NCBI GenBank assembly: GCA_013306675.1
Contig: JABLUY010000064.1
Coordinates: 62,001-126,000, forward strand
Origin: Thraustochytrium sp. TN22
Taxonomy: Eukaryota > Sar > Bigyra > Thraustochytrida > Thraustochytriidae
Length of the DNA: 64,000 bases
Reading direction: 5' to 3'
Below, piece by piece: positions 30,813-42,170 of the stretch. Positions within the stretch are counted from its first letter, which is position 1. Every line of letters starts with the position of its first letter. The translations under genes and the position numbers were made by a program. Under the pieces are notes generated by a model, which worked only from the letters and a program-made list of their open reading frames with translations, made no database searches and was not told where the DNA came from.

Positions 30813-32674
30813 GCTCGTTGCGATGCCCGCGCGTCCCACCAGCCCGCTCCTGCCACACGCAGGCACGCAGGCAGGCCTTTGCTCGCTCGCGTGCTCGCTC
30901 GCTCGCCCGCTCGCTCGCCCGCCCGCCCGCGCGCGCGCCGCGAGCTTGGCGACCTGGAGCTCGTACTACTGCTGCTGCGGCCTTGCCTCACCTCGACTCG
31001 CCCCACTTGAACTCCACAGGGGCAGTCTGCCTCTGACTGACCCTCCTCCTGCCGGCGCGGTGCTGCGAAATGGCCACCGACAACACGGAGTCGCCACGCA
31101 CTGGGTCTCCGCCGCGCTTCCCGCTGCGCTGTGCTCGACGAGAGCGCGCGGCAAACTGACCCACCTTGGGCTCGGCGCCTCGCCCCGGGGCCAGTCTGCG
31201 AGCCCGCACCGCGCGCGCTTGTTCCAGGCCGCGGTCCCGCGCCGCCGCAGGCCCGCAGGGGCTGGTTGCCCGCCCGCCTGTCACCGCTGCTTGATTGTGA
31301 TTGGATTGCTCGCTCGTTGATTGCTTGCTTACTTGCTTATGGCATGCTCAGCTTGCACGATCGGCGCCCCACGAGCAGGCTGGATGATGGAGAGCGCGGC
31401 TGCCGCTCGAGAGCCCAGGTCACGGTACGCGTCGTGGGAGGGGCGGCCTTGAAACCGTCCTCCGGAGTGGCCCAGCCTGCGTGCGGACGCGCTGCGCTAC
31501 AGGGAAGGAAACACAGACGCGGCAGCCGGCCGGCCGGGCGGCTGGTTGCAGCAGCAGCCTGGCAGCCCAACGCGGCCGATTCTTCCTTTTGGGACGCCAC
31601 ACCGCCCGTGCTCGGCGTCCGAGGCGCAAGCCCAAGCAACGAGTAGAATTCGGGCGAGACTCACGGACGGCCACGGACGCGATGCGATGCGTTCTTGCCT
31701 CGGCACCAGCCTGGTGGCTGGCTATGTGCCTCGTCCCCGCTCGCCAAGGCCTCTCACCGCCAGGCGCTTTGCTTAATTACTTGCAAACCCGGCGCCGCGC
31801 TGGGCTCTTCAAGTTGAGCTTGCCTCTAACTTAATTAGCCAGCTAGCTAGAGGCTTACAGTGACTTGGTAGCTCTAAGCTTCATAGCTCGGGCTTGCGCT
31901 GCTTTCCTAATCACAACCGCACACCCGGCACGCGTGCCACGCTCAGCTCCTGCTCAGATGAGACTCCAGGGGCCTGGGCGCCGTCCCGTAAGACGCTAAG
32001 CAATCTCCCGCCGCGTGCTGGCAGGGAGGCCGCTCGCCTCGCCTCGCCTCGCTTCCCCTCGCTTCGCCTCGCTTCTCAGGCTGTCTCGTTCGCAGACGCG
32101 CAGCCCGCCATGATCACCGCTGCACCGCCGAAGGAGAAGGACATGGACGAGGGCAGGGAGGACTCCAGCCTCGCCCTGCGAGGTGCCGGAGCTACCGCCC
32201 AGCCGAGCTTTGCGTGCCCCGCTCGCCACTGGGGCGCGGCTTATCGGCCGGGACCGACCACCCCTGGGGGACCTCCGACTCCTCCTCGCCTCAAGCCCGC
32301 CAAGGCGCCGTCCGCCAACCCAGCTAGCTATCGACCGAACTTGCCTTTGACCGTTGCACATTGCGCACACCGTGCGGTATCAGAAAATGCAGGGGTACGC
32401 AGAGGTGTGCGTGCGGGTTCGCACCAGACCGCGTACGGAGTCCACTTGGATCGGACGATCGCGCACCTGATGTGCGCCGCAGACGGGGTTCGCAAAAGCT
32501 TCACGCTCCGCGGCGCGCTCGAATGGACGCAAGAGTGTGGTCAATGAAGCAAGCACCAGTCGCAGAGGAGGAGCGTGTGCGGCTTGGGCGCTGCACGCAC
32601 CCGCACGCAAGAAACCGCGGCGGATGAGTGAGTCTTCAAAAACTTGGTTCGTGAGAGCTTGAGACGCCACGGTC
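30813..32674. other. Long divergent region between MYB and LRR genes
   Basis: It contains CTCG/CCCG tetranucleotide runs (30889-30932), CCTCG/CTTCG pentamers (32036-32078) and a GCTA cluster (31835-31850). A frame from an ATG at 32110 to 32547 (about 145 codons) is open but has poor protein character. I do not call it a gene. Confidence 0.5.
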
Positions 32675-35600
32675 ATGCCGCACGAGGCCGGGCTGCCGCC
32701 CTTGCTGGGCGCCGTCGCGGTGGCAAGGTAGGTCGCAGTGAGTCGCATGGGGGATAGAGACGGACACGCCCTCTTACGGCGTTGCATGCGTGCAGGGAAA
32801 GAGCAGCGGCGGCAGCCAAGGGCGCAACGCAGCGGGCTGACCGCACATCGCAGCCCGGGGCGGAGCCGGGGGACGAAGACAGCTACGAGGGCTTTCTCGA
32901 GGATGCCTTTGCGGAGGTCATGGGCGTGCAAGGGCAAGCAACACTCAGTCGGGAGCACGCTGCGATCGTGGAGCGCGCAGAGCGGCGAAGGGCGCAGGCT
33001 GGACCGCGCCGCACACGCCCCAAGCCAGTATCGCGGCGCGAGAGCCTCCCCGCCAAGGAGGAGTGCGCCCCGCACCTCCGAGCCCGTGAGCTGCAGGTTG
33101 AGGAGCAGGTCGGCGCCTGGCTCAGCGGGAAACACACCACAGAGCCCTCGACTGCATGTACGGACTGGGTCGACGATGACATCCAGCCCGCACCGGCGAG
33201 CCCACCGCGCACAGCAGCCAAGACTGGCCGCAGGAGCCCGCGCCGTGCAATTGTGAAGGTTGTGCCGCGGCCTGCGCAAGGCAGTGACAAGACAGCCGCC
33301 GTCTCAAGCGATGGCGATGGCTCTCCGAACCTTGACGACGACGACGACGAGGAGGAGGAGGAGGAGGAGGAGGACAGCCGCCAGACCGCGCGGGAGGAGA
33401 AGTTGCTGGCGCTGGAGAACGCGGCGCCGCGCAAAAGCGTCTTCTTTGAGGTGCTGCAGAGTCCTGAGCTGGAGGCCTGCCCGGACCGCGCCAACCGGCA
33501 CGTCGCCTCACAGCTCATGATGATCCAGCATGCGCGTCAAGCCGGCTTGTACCCGGAACCCGTGGCGGTCTTTCGCTCCGACGACCAGCGGAACTCCCGC
33601 AAGTTGAATCTTTCACATCGCGGATTCGGCGACAGCAAGTTGCTAGCTGCCACCACGGTGGCCCTGCGCGAACTGGACCTCGAGGTGCTGGACCTCTCGA
33701 GCAACCGTCTCTCAGATGCTGGTGCCGCCGCCATCTTTGCGGACCTCGCCAAGGCCGTGATACCGGACGCTACGGCCGCGCCTCCAGATGCTGAGGAGGA
33801 TACTGGCCTTGCAATTGTCCTCTCGCGAAATGCATTGGCCTGTGGTGCCGCGGACGCCTTGGCTCAGGTGCTCCGGACGCCAATTTCCATCTGCGAGCTC
33901 GACCTCTCTCACAACAAGCTAGACTCGCAGGCGGCCGCCGTACTGGCGGACTCCCTGTCAAGTAACGGAGCGCTGCGCAGCCTCGACCTGTCCTACAACC
34001 CGCTTCGTGCGGAAGGGGTCGTGCAGCTCGCGAGCGGCCTGGCGCAGAACTCGGGACTGCGCATTCTCGCGCTGGCTTGGACGCAAATGACGGCCACGGG
34101 CGCACTCGCCATTCTCCAAGCCATCCTCGGAAACTCGCGCCTCGAGTTGCAGGCGCTGGATTTGAGCAGGAACGCTGTCGGCCGCGGCATCACTGGCTCG
34201 CTCGCACAGCTCCCACCTGCCGTGAGCGGGGACGTCCTTGCGACCCTGATCCGACTGTTGGACCCTACGACACGTGGGGGTGGCGGCTCCTTGCCCCAGA
34301 CAACGCAGACCGCACGTGCACGGTCTTCGAGAACACAGCGCGAGCCCCCGCTGCTGACATCGCGGCGCGGAGGCGGCGGAAGTGCGGGCGGTGGCGGCCG
34401 CTCGCTCGTGCACCTGCATCTCGGCCAGAACCTCCTGTCCGCAGCGGCGTGCCAGCGTATTGCAGAGGCGCTGCGGCAGAATCACACTCTGGCGGGGCTT
34501 CATCTGGATGGCAATGCCGCCTATGTGGACGCCATGGGCTTCGTGCACGAGGTACCCGAGGCGGAGCGCACAGCTTACGCAGCCGAGAGGGACGCAAGCG
34601 AGGACACGCGTGACCTCATCCATCAGTCGGCACCACTCCCCATGGAGGCGCGCTACGACATGCTGGCTGGGGCGTGGGATGCGCGCGCGACCTGCTGGAT
34701 CTGCGCGGGCTTTCTACCGAAGCGCTTCGTGCTCTGTGCGGAGAAGGGGAGCACCGTCATGCTCCACACGAACTTCGATGAGCCGCCCTGGGCCGGCTGC
34801 CCCATGACGGAGTGCAAGGCGGCCCGCTCGAGCCCAGCCAGCGAGGACAGCACGGAGGAAGAGTCCAATAATGCCCTTGCGACGCGCATCGGTCGCATCG
34901 TTGGCAGCGCCTTGCGCCTCGGCGAGCATCTTTTCACCACAGCCGAATACATCGTGCATCGTGTCTGCCCGCCCGGGGAGATTGTCTTCTTCTTCACGGT
35001 CGATGGCCAGGTCGTCCTGAGCGATCTGGAGCAGCAGATCTTGTGGTCCAAGGCCGCAGTCTGCAACAAAGTGCCGGTCCCGCCGTTGCCGACTAGCGGA
35101 GTTCACGAAGGCAAACTCATGCTCAATGCCGCGCCTATCGAGGCGCGACACACGCTCTCGCACCGGGCGCTCGGTGCAGACAAGGGACTCATTTCCGCCG
35201 AATCGAGCTTCCGCATGGCGCACTCCCCATCCACCTGGGCCCTGCGCCGCGACACGGATGAGAGCAGCCTTGGCCTTGGAAGCACAAGCGGACTCGCTGA
35301 GGCGCACGGGCGCCAAAACCAGCACCAGCGGCCGGCGGAGGAGCAGCGATTTGATCCGATGCATCTGTACCTGCCAGGCGCGCTCCGAACATTTTGGGCG
35401 CGGTGCCCTCCGCGTGTGTTGGTGCAACAAACTCTCGTTGGAGTGGAAACACCACCATCGATGGCAACGGCCGCGTCGACCTTGAGCACGAAGCGCCAGA
35501 GCGTGGGCGCAGAGACCTGGCTCGGCGATCGCTTGCGCGCGCACTTCATGGCCCAGTTCGGAGTCAACGCGTCCGCAGAGCTTTTCCAGCTGGACTGGGC

Positions 35601-36699
35601 CGCAAGCGAGCTGCCAACAGTGATTGCATCGCGGATGGAGCAGGAGCGGACCCGCGCTCTCCTGGAGGACCACTTCGAGGTGCTGAGCAACGTATTCCTG
35701 TTCTACGCATCGGGCGACTGCGCCACTTTCGAGCCACGCTCCGCGCTGTTGCTCAGTCTGGACGGTCTGTTGCGCATGCACGAGGACCTGACAGCGGCAC
35801 CCGAGGGCGCAGAGCTCTGCGACGAGGCGCAAGTGGAGGCCATGTACCACAGTGCTTTGCGCGAGCAGCACGCACGCTTTGAGCAAGAGTGCAAATCGCG
35901 AGGCATCAAGGTGGCGCGGCAAAAGTCGTTCAGCACGCTCGGGGCCACGACGGTCCTCGAGGAATCGCACGAGGCGTGGGGTGTATCGAGGCCCAAGTTT
36001 CTCGCGGTACTGGTGCGCATGGCACTGGCTAGCTTCGAGGGCCACGAGCCTCGGGAGAGCGTCGCGCTGCAGCTCCTGCTTACGAAGCACGTGCTTCCCC
36101 GCGCCAAGCTTTTCGACCGGCGCGCGTTCTTGGAGGCTCGGCTGGCGGACGACGCAGTGCACGTCATCTTCCGGCGCAACATCCCCACACTCCTGCGCAT
36201 GTACGCAACCAACGCTGGACGCCACCAAGCTGGCTTCGAGATGGCGTGGATGTCCGTCGCGGAGTGGCTGCGTGGACTGGAGCAGGCCGGCGTCATGGCA
36301 AACTCGGCAGCAACAATCGCCTTTCGCGCGAAAACGCGGCGCCAGAGCTCGCCCCGGGCACGAGCGCCGCGGCGCAAAAGTATGTCGAATCCAGTTCTGG
36401 TGGACTTCGACGAAGCACGCGGTGAGCTGGAGAAACAGCTGGCCACGCTCGTGTTCGCCGCATGCATGCCCATCGCCGCACAGGACGAGCCGACGCACAG
36501 TCGATACTACAAGATGGATTTCCCTGCGTACATGTTGGCGATGAGCTCCGTCGTGGCGTTTCCGTGGAAGCCGGCTCAATCAAAGACCACATCATCCAGG
36601 GTAACATTCTCCGTGACCCGCGCCGCAGCGCGCGCCGGAGCACCCTGCACTCCAGCGCGAAGGCTCGTCACTCGACGCAGGACCTCCTTCGCCGCCTGA
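32675..36699 (+). CDS. Large leucine-rich-repeat protein, two exons (about 1318 aa)
   Basis: The model is 32675-32727 joined to 32796-36699. The long frame has no ATG at its upstream end; an ATG at 32675 with a GTAGGT donor and TGCAG acceptor gives a clean in-frame start (MPHEAGLPPLLGAVAVAR then ERAAAAA). Residues about 200-220 are a pure Asp/Glu run. Residues about 290-530 hold RNase-inhibitor-type LRRs (LDLSSNRLSDAGAAAIFADL, LDLSHNKLDSQAAAVLADSL, LHLGQNLLSAAACQRIAEAL), with a Gly/Ser spacer between. The C-terminal 700 residues are largely helical and unrecognised, with a Cys-rich patch (WICAGF... CPMTECKA). No membrane segment is visible. The final 45 residues are Arg/Thr/Ala-rich; another frame there looks more protein-like (see findings). 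The role is unknown; ciliary or signalling scaffolds are common among such proteins. Confidence 0.82.
32728..32795 (+). other. Spliceosomal intron of the LRR gene (68 bp)
   Basis: The donor is GTAGGT and the acceptor GCGTGCAG. Splicing joins AAG to GGAAAG, keeps frame, and supplies an ATG to a frame that otherwise lacks one. The intron length is short but within the range known for protists. Confidence 0.75.
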
Positions 36700-37523
36700 G
36701 CAAGATCCTTTGACCATTCTGATGCCTCCACTCGGGCCGACAGTCAGGAAGGAATTCAATCAGCCACGTTTCAAGCCTCCTCTCTCTCGATTTGATCAGA
36801 CTAAATGCTATGGACCGGCCGGTCGCTCGCCGTGCCCGCTTGCCTCCACGCCTGCCTGTTTGCGTGCGCGGCCTGCCTGCCTGCCTGCCTGCTACCTGCC
36901 ACCTGCCACCTGCCTCCGTTTGCTCGTGCTCAGGCCGCCGCCCCTCGGTGTTCCGGCGGGCCGCCAACGCCCGGACTGCCGCAGTGACCTTCGGGCCGCG
37001 GGCGGAGAGTCAAGCTGCGCGTCGGGCTAACTTGCAGCGGCAAACTGGGCATTTCGGCAGAGGCGGTGTTCTTGCCGCGTCAGTTAGAGCTGCAGCGCGC
37101 GCGGCAGCTGCGCTGACAGGTGGTGGAGCGCAAGCGAGCGGGCAGCGCAGCTAGGCGGCAAGGCGAGGCAGGGCGAGCTGGAGGGGGCGGCAAGGCGCCG
37201 GCAGACCTCCTTGGGCGTCGCTCGCGGTCGCTCGCGGCGACGCGCGACGGCGCGGGCGGCGCGGGCGCAGCGCGTCGCACCGCGGCGCAGTACGCGCTGG
37301 GAGGCTGGGCAGGCTAGGCTGACTGTCTGGTCTGGACGGCGCGCGGCGTGGCATCCGCCGGAGGAGGCCGGCGAAGGCTCGACGCTCCGGGTGGCCTGGA
37401 GGATCTCCTTAGCCAAGGCCAAGGCAGGCGTGCGAGCGAGCGAGCGAGCGAGCGAGTGATCGAGCGCTAGTTCGCGCGTCACCGTGCGGGAAGCCAGCTT
37501 CGACAGCCTGAAGCCGCGCAAGC
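36700..37523. other. Spacer between LRR and KH genes
   Basis: It contains CCTG runs (about 36868-36892), CCACCTG triplicates (36897-36917) and a GCGA tetranucleotide run (37433-37457) just upstream of the KH gene, probably in its 5' leader. No gene is supported. Confidence 0.55.
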
Positions 37524-39155
37524 ATGAACGCGAACGCGAAGCCGTTCGGGCACGAAGCCATGACGCACAACGTGGACACCCACTTTGACGTCCTGGGCGA
37601 GGGAGCTCGGGGCATCGCACAGCAACCCGCTCCGCCGCCGCAGCCGCAGCAGCCGCAGCAGCCGCAGCCGCAGCCGCAACAGCAGCAACGTCCGTCGCAG
37701 CAGCCACAGCAGGAGCCGCTATCCGTGTGGGGCCTCTCGCTTCCGGGCACTGCGGTGCAGTCGGACGAGTTCGAGCAAGCGCTGGACTTTATCATGCGAT
37801 GCAAAGACCAGAACGCCAAGGAGGCGGAGCTTTTCCTCAAGGGTACGCTGCGACTCCTGCGACATCGTATGAATCTGGACGAAGACGACGACGACGACGA
37901 GGCCGGCGCGACCGGGCGCGAGTTTGATGCCTTCATCGGCGACGAGACGGACGACAAGCAGACAACCTTGGTCCTGCTTGTCCCGGGCCAATCGCACATC
38001 ATCGGGCACCTGATCGGCAAGTCCGGCGCAGAGATCACCAAGCTTGAGTCGGCCGCCAATGTGTCGATTCGGGTGGAGAGCAAGAGCAAGATGCCATTGG
38101 GCTCGTCGGACCGGCGCATCTTTATCGTTGGGTCGGTTGCAAACTCGGTGTACACGCAGCAGCGCATCACTCAGCGCATTCACGAGAAACTGCGCGAGGA
38201 GGGTGTGAAGCAAGAGCTTATCAAGATCGTGATTCCGCACGAGGCCGTGCCGCATCTGATCGGCAAGGGCGGCTCGAGCATCAAGCGGCTGCAGGTGCTT
38301 TCGCAGGCGCGCATCCAGGTGGAGCAGGAAACCTCGGTGGTGCCGGGCACGATCGGGCGCACCGTGACGATTCAGGGCACGCAATACGAGCGGTCCATGG
38401 CGCAGTATCTGGTGTCCAGGCAGATGACGGAGAACCGATCAACGCCCAAGGATTGGCAAGGTGGCCTCCCACAGCCGCAGGCGCGGCACATGAGCGGGCC
38501 ATTCACGCTCTCTGCGGGCGGGAGCATGATCTTGGACGACTACATCCCGGGCGTGCCGCCCATCCCGGGCATTGGCGCGCCCTTGGCTGGCAGCAAGCAG
38601 CTCGGCTCCAAGACGGCCTTTTATAACCCGTCCGCGTCTGAGGCGGGCGGTGGCCTTGGCTCTGGGGGGCACGACTCCGACAGCGGGAGCCAGGAGGTGG
38701 ACCCGGACCGCGGCTGGTTCAACGGCAAGCCGGACGACGGGACGCCGCTCGCGTCAATGGACCGCGGAGGGGGGAGTGGCGGCGGGCCTAGTGGAGGTGG
38801 TGGCGTTGGCAGCGGGTCTGGCGGCGGCGGCGGCGGCGGCGGCTTTGCCGAGAACGGAGCTGACATGACCAGCGAAGCGTTCGCGACCTCCACTCAGCAC
38901 TACGAGCGGCTCGTGCCGAATGGCGCTGTGGCACATCTGATTGGCCGCAATGGCGCGGTCATCTCGGATATCCAGAAGAAGTCTGGCACGCGCATCAGCT
39001 TCTCCAAGAACCCTGGGCCTCGCGCCGCCGAGGTCGGCATGGGCATGGGCCACTACCAGAAGGTGACCATTATTGGGACGCCCTATGCAATTCAGCTGGC
39101 GCAGAACCTGATTTCCAAGAAAATCATCGAGCACGTGGGCGAGGACTTTGAATGA
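37524..39155 (+). CDS. Triple KH-domain RNA-binding protein (PCBP/NOVA-like, 543 aa)
   Basis: Three KH domains are recognised by their GxxG loops: KH1 near residue 165 (IIGHLIGKSGAEITKLE), KH2 near 250 (VPHLIGKGGSSIKRLQ) and KH3 near 475 (VAHLIGRNGAVISDIQ). KH domains bind short single-stranded, often C- or U-rich, RNA or DNA. The 2+1 layout with a long linker matches PCBP/hnRNP K and NOVA proteins. The N-terminus has a Gln/Pro-rich segment (about 33-66), and the linker between KH2 and KH3 is Gly-rich with a near-pure Gly run. An acidic Asp run sits ahead of KH1. The ATG at 37524 is the first Met of the frame. It probably regulates mRNA splicing, stability or translation; targets are not predictable. 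Confidence 0.95.
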   Translation: MNANAKPFGHEAMTHNVDTHFDVLGEGARGIAQQPAPPPQPQQPQQPQPQPQQQQRPSQQPQQEPLSVWGLSLPGTAVQSDEFEQALDFIMRCKDQNAKEAELFLKGTLRLLRHRMNLDEDDDDDEAGATGREFDAFIGDETDDKQTTLVLLVPGQSHIIGHLIGKSGAEITKLESAANVSIRVESKSKMPLGSSDRRIFIVGSVANSVYTQQRITQRIHEKLREEGVKQELIKIVIPHEAVPHLIGKGGSSIKRLQVLSQARIQVEQETSVVPGTIGRTVTIQGTQYERSMAQYLVSRQMTENRSTPKDWQGGLPQPQARHMSGPFTLSAGGSMILDDYIPGVPPIPGIGAPLAGSKQLGSKTAFYNPSASEAGGGLGSGGHDSDSGSQEVDPDRGWFNGKPDDGTPLASMDRGGGSGGGPSGGGGVGSGSGGGGGGGGFAENGADMTSEAFATSTQHYERLVPNGAVAHLIGRNGAVISDIQKKSGTRISFSKNPGPRAAEVGMGMGHYQKVTIIGTPYAIQLAQNLISKKIIEHVGEDFE

Positions 39156-39303
39156 CTCTGACATTGGCAAGGCCCCGTGCCTCCTCGACTAGCGTGCTGC
39201 GGCTGGTGTACAAACGTACACGTCAGCTACGGAGAGATGGAGGGAGAAACGGCGACAGGCTTTACGCCAACGTCTTTTCTTCCCTCGGTAGGATTTCGGC
39301 TCC

Positions 39304-39342
<39 letters not shown>

Positions 39343-39657
39343 CCTCCCTTGCCTCCCCTTTCTTCCCCCGAACCTCGGAATTCCCTCACAGTTTACAGGA
39401 CAGGAACGGCCCCCTGCGATGCTGATCGGTACGAAAACATGACTCATCCCATCCTCTCTCGTTTTTGCTTGCTGTTGTTTTGCTCGGGTTGAGGTTGGGT
39501 GGTTGGTCACTGGAAGAAAATGAGGTCACTCCTCGCGTGCTCTGTCTGTTCTGTCTGCCTGTCTGTCTGTCTCAGGCTGTCTGTCTCTCTGCGAGTTTGT
39601 CTGTAGGTGTGTCGATCCGTTCCTGCTTCTCTCTCTCGTTGTTTACACTAAGTTAGC
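39156..39657. other. Spacer between convergent KH and SAS-6-like genes
   Basis: It includes a CT dinucleotide run (39306-39338), pyrimidine-rich sequence up to 39370, and CTGT/CTGC tetranucleotides (39540-39600). These probably lie in the two 3' UTRs. Confidence 0.6.
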
Positions 39658-40479
39658 CTACTTTGCGTGAGTGGTGCCGAGCCCGGCGGGCCGGCGGATC
39701 TGCAACAGCAGCGACGGGTTCTTGAGTTTGACGAGGGCGTTCACGTCGGAAAGGCGGGCTTGCATGAGCGCCAGGCGCGACTTCATGGCGTTGTAGCGGT
39801 AGGCGATGTGCTGGCGGACGGCCTCCTCGGGCGCGCGAGCAAAGTCGCAGGTGAGCAGCTCGACAAACTTGTACTCCATATTCTTGATGAAGTCGAGGCG
39901 CGACGGCCCATCCTCCTGCAGCACGAAGATGGCAAGATGCGTGTTGGGCTCCTTGATACAGCTGTTGAGCATGCGGGTGAGAACACGTGCGTAGTTGTCA
40001 AAGTCGATCATGAGCTTCTGCTGCTCCTGCATGAGGCGGAAGCCAGTCTCGTCGACGGTGTGCGCATAGAGGAAGAAGAGGTCGGCCTCGCTGCTGAGCT
40101 CGATACGCAGCGACTCGGGCTCGTTTTCCGAGCCCAGCACGAGCACCTTGACCTTGATGGCCTCGAGCGTGCCCACATCCTGCGGGCCGTCCTTGGACTC
40201 TTGATAGCGCAGCTCCAAGGGGACCTCGCGGTCGAAGACACACTTCCATCCGCCCTGCACGCTCGGGTCCATCGCCTCGATGGCCGAGAAGTCGAAGTGC
40301 GTCAGTCCGAGGCCAGCATCCTGGTGCGCTGCCGCCGACCCCGGCGCAGCACCTCCTCGGGGGCTGGACGCCGCCGCTGATCGTGCGGACGAGGTCAGCG
40401 CGCCCACGCCGCTGTGTCCGCGCCGTGCCAGCGCTGCGGCGCTGCTCGCCGTGGACCGCGGCGAGAAGGACGACTCCAT
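39658..40479 (-). CDS. SAS-6-like protein (SAS6L type), head domain without long coiled coil
   Basis: SAS-6 builds the centriolar cartwheel; SAS6L is a related shorter protein described in Toxoplasma and other flagellated protists. Residues about 75-215 match the SAS-6 N-terminal (XRCC4-like) head: SLRIELSSEADLFFLYAHT then GFRLMQEQQKLMIDFDNY parallel the family LTDDxDPFFLY and QSLKxQQGLLVDF blocks. F197 in LDFIKN aligns, by eye, with the Phe of NPFKHL that mediates head-to-head contact in SAS-6. After the head only a short helix of about 35 residues remains, where true SAS-6 has a long coiled coil. The first 70 residues are Ser/Ala-rich. The frame opens at a GTG; the first ATG is at 40479, giving 273 residues. 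The stop follows a normal C-terminus, so it does not look truncated. Confidence 0.85.
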   Translation of the reverse strand: MESSFSPRSTASSAAALARRGHSGVGALTSSARSAAASSPRGGAAPGSAAAHQDAGLGLTHFDFSAIEAMDPSVQGGWKCVFDREVPLELRYQESKDGPQDVGTLEAIKVKVLVLGSENEPESLRIELSSEADLFFLYAHTVDETGFRLMQEQQKLMIDFDNYARVLTRMLNSCIKEPNTHLAIFVLQEDGPSRLDFIKNMEYKFVELLTCDFARAPEEAVRQHIAYRYNAMKSRLALMQARLSDVNALVKLKNPSLLLQIRRPAGLGTTHAK

Positions 40480-42170
40480 GGCGGAGCTCGCGGAGTGAAA
40501 AGGCACCTGCCTACAGTCGCCGCGCCGCTACTGGTGCTGCTGGTGCTCTTGGTGCTGCTGCACCTGCTGCTAGTGCTGCTAGTGCTGCTCTCGCCGCTGG
40601 CGCCGCCGCCACCGCGCCGCGTCGTGCGATGTCCTGGTGGCCGCCTCCGGTCTGACCGTGATGATGCAAGGATGACCTCTTGCTGTGTCGGTTACGGCGC
40701 GCACCCCGTCAACGATGTGAGAGTGAACAGCGCACGACCAGGCTGGCTGGCAATGCCTGGAAGCGCCTGTGGCGAAGGTTGTTGAAGGCTTCAAGTTATT
40801 GAAGGGGGGTGTTCCTCGGATGCGTGCTCTCACCCCGGAAGGCTTGTTGGATATCCAGCTGGCTAGCCAGCTGGAGCGAGACACCAACGAGGCGAGCCTC
40901 AGTTTCTTCCGGCAGACTGATCGTACGGCCACTCCAATTTAGGTTACCGCTGTGTGTGTATAGGGTGCACTTGTTTCTGCGTTCACTCGCGCGCACTGCT
41001 GCTGTTCGCCATCGGTGGTTGGACGCCTGGGTTATCGCGCCCATGGTCACTCTGCGTGCTCCGAAATCTCGGCATGCCAACGCATTCTTCGCGAGGAGGT
41101 CCCCCACATACGCTTCCTGGAGCAGGGCAGAGGACGTGTCGTCTCTTGGGCCTTCGATGCGATGCAAGGGGTCTGGAAGAGCCTCGCGAGCTCTGAGTTA
41201 TCGCGAGGTTCGCTTCGCGGCTGGTGTAGATGCCACTTCCGACACGGCAGGCAGACCGCCGCGAGAACTCGACCTGGACTAGTTTCACGCCTGCGCTGCG
41301 TGCGACTGAGCGATCACACTTCTGATAAGTCTGCCGGGCAGACAGACGTGCGCAGCGGGTTTACGGATGGGAAGCAAGATGGTTGATTGCTTTTTGAAAA
41401 CTCTCAGGCTGCTCCGCGACGTCATCATAGCAAGCACTGGCACAATCGACTGGTGAGTGAAGATCGGTCAGGCAAACGCAACGAAGCTACCCCCACCCGC
41501 GCAGGCCGAGGCGGCCGAGCAAGGTGCGGAATGAACCGGTTCTTGTAATGATGCCGAGGGCTGGATGGCCAGGTTAAGCGGGGTGTTGCGAGGCTGCTGA
41601 GGCCATGGTGCGGGCTTGCGATCATTCTAAGCTCAGTGGTCGAGGGCCCACGCAGTACACAACGCATTGTACTATCGTACAGGGTACAAAAGAAGATTGG
41701 GGCTGGATCGGCCGTCCATTGTGGGTCCCGGACCTTGGCACCCCGGGCCTGAGACGTGAAGGGCAGGTGGCCATGCCACGGCACCTTTATGAGATTCTAG
41801 CGGGGACATGAGATCGTACAGGTCGGTGAGGTCTACTCCGTCCCAAGTCTGACTCGGAATGTCGAACGTCACAGGCTGGTCGTGCGTCTAGTCCTCGTTC
41901 GAGTTGTCCACCCATTCGCGGCCGCGAGCCTGTCGCATACCGTCCCTCGTCATCTCTCTTTGGGCAGGTCGACACGCCGTATCATTCGATTTCTGATCAT
42001 TCTCTTCATTCTGGTTCTCATTACAAAGGGCAAGAGGTAAGAGGTGGGCGTGCTTCCTGGCTGCGAGGTTGTCTGCCCGTCATCACAGATGCCACCTTCG
42101 AGCGCGAAGGTGCTGGGCGAGCCCGAAGGGTACGCCGAGGTCCGCGCGGCGTGTCCCACGCACACTCGCA
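40480..42170. other. Gene-free region between SAS-6-like and membrane genes
   Basis: Open frames are short and inconsistent in composition. A perfect 20-bp palindrome sits at 40855-40874. GCTGCTGGTG-type repeats lie at 40526-40590 just upstream of the SAS-6-like gene. The lower GC after 40800 suggests old intergenic or decayed DNA, but nothing is recognisable. Confidence 0.5.
40855..40874. repeat. Perfect 20-bp palindrome
   Basis: CCAGCTGGCTAGCCAGCTGG equals its own reverse complement. It has no flanking gene within 350 bp. It could form a cruciform or bind a dimeric factor, but nothing more can be said. Confidence 0.9.

Noticed and set aside
31894-32547. Open frame of about 217 codons upstream of the LRR gene
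   Set aside because: It opens at TTG, the first ATG is late, and the protein has no recognisable folded segment.
34714-36579. Minus-strand open frame of about 620 codons
   Set aside because: It is antisense to the large LRR gene and has shadow-like Arg/His/Leu composition.
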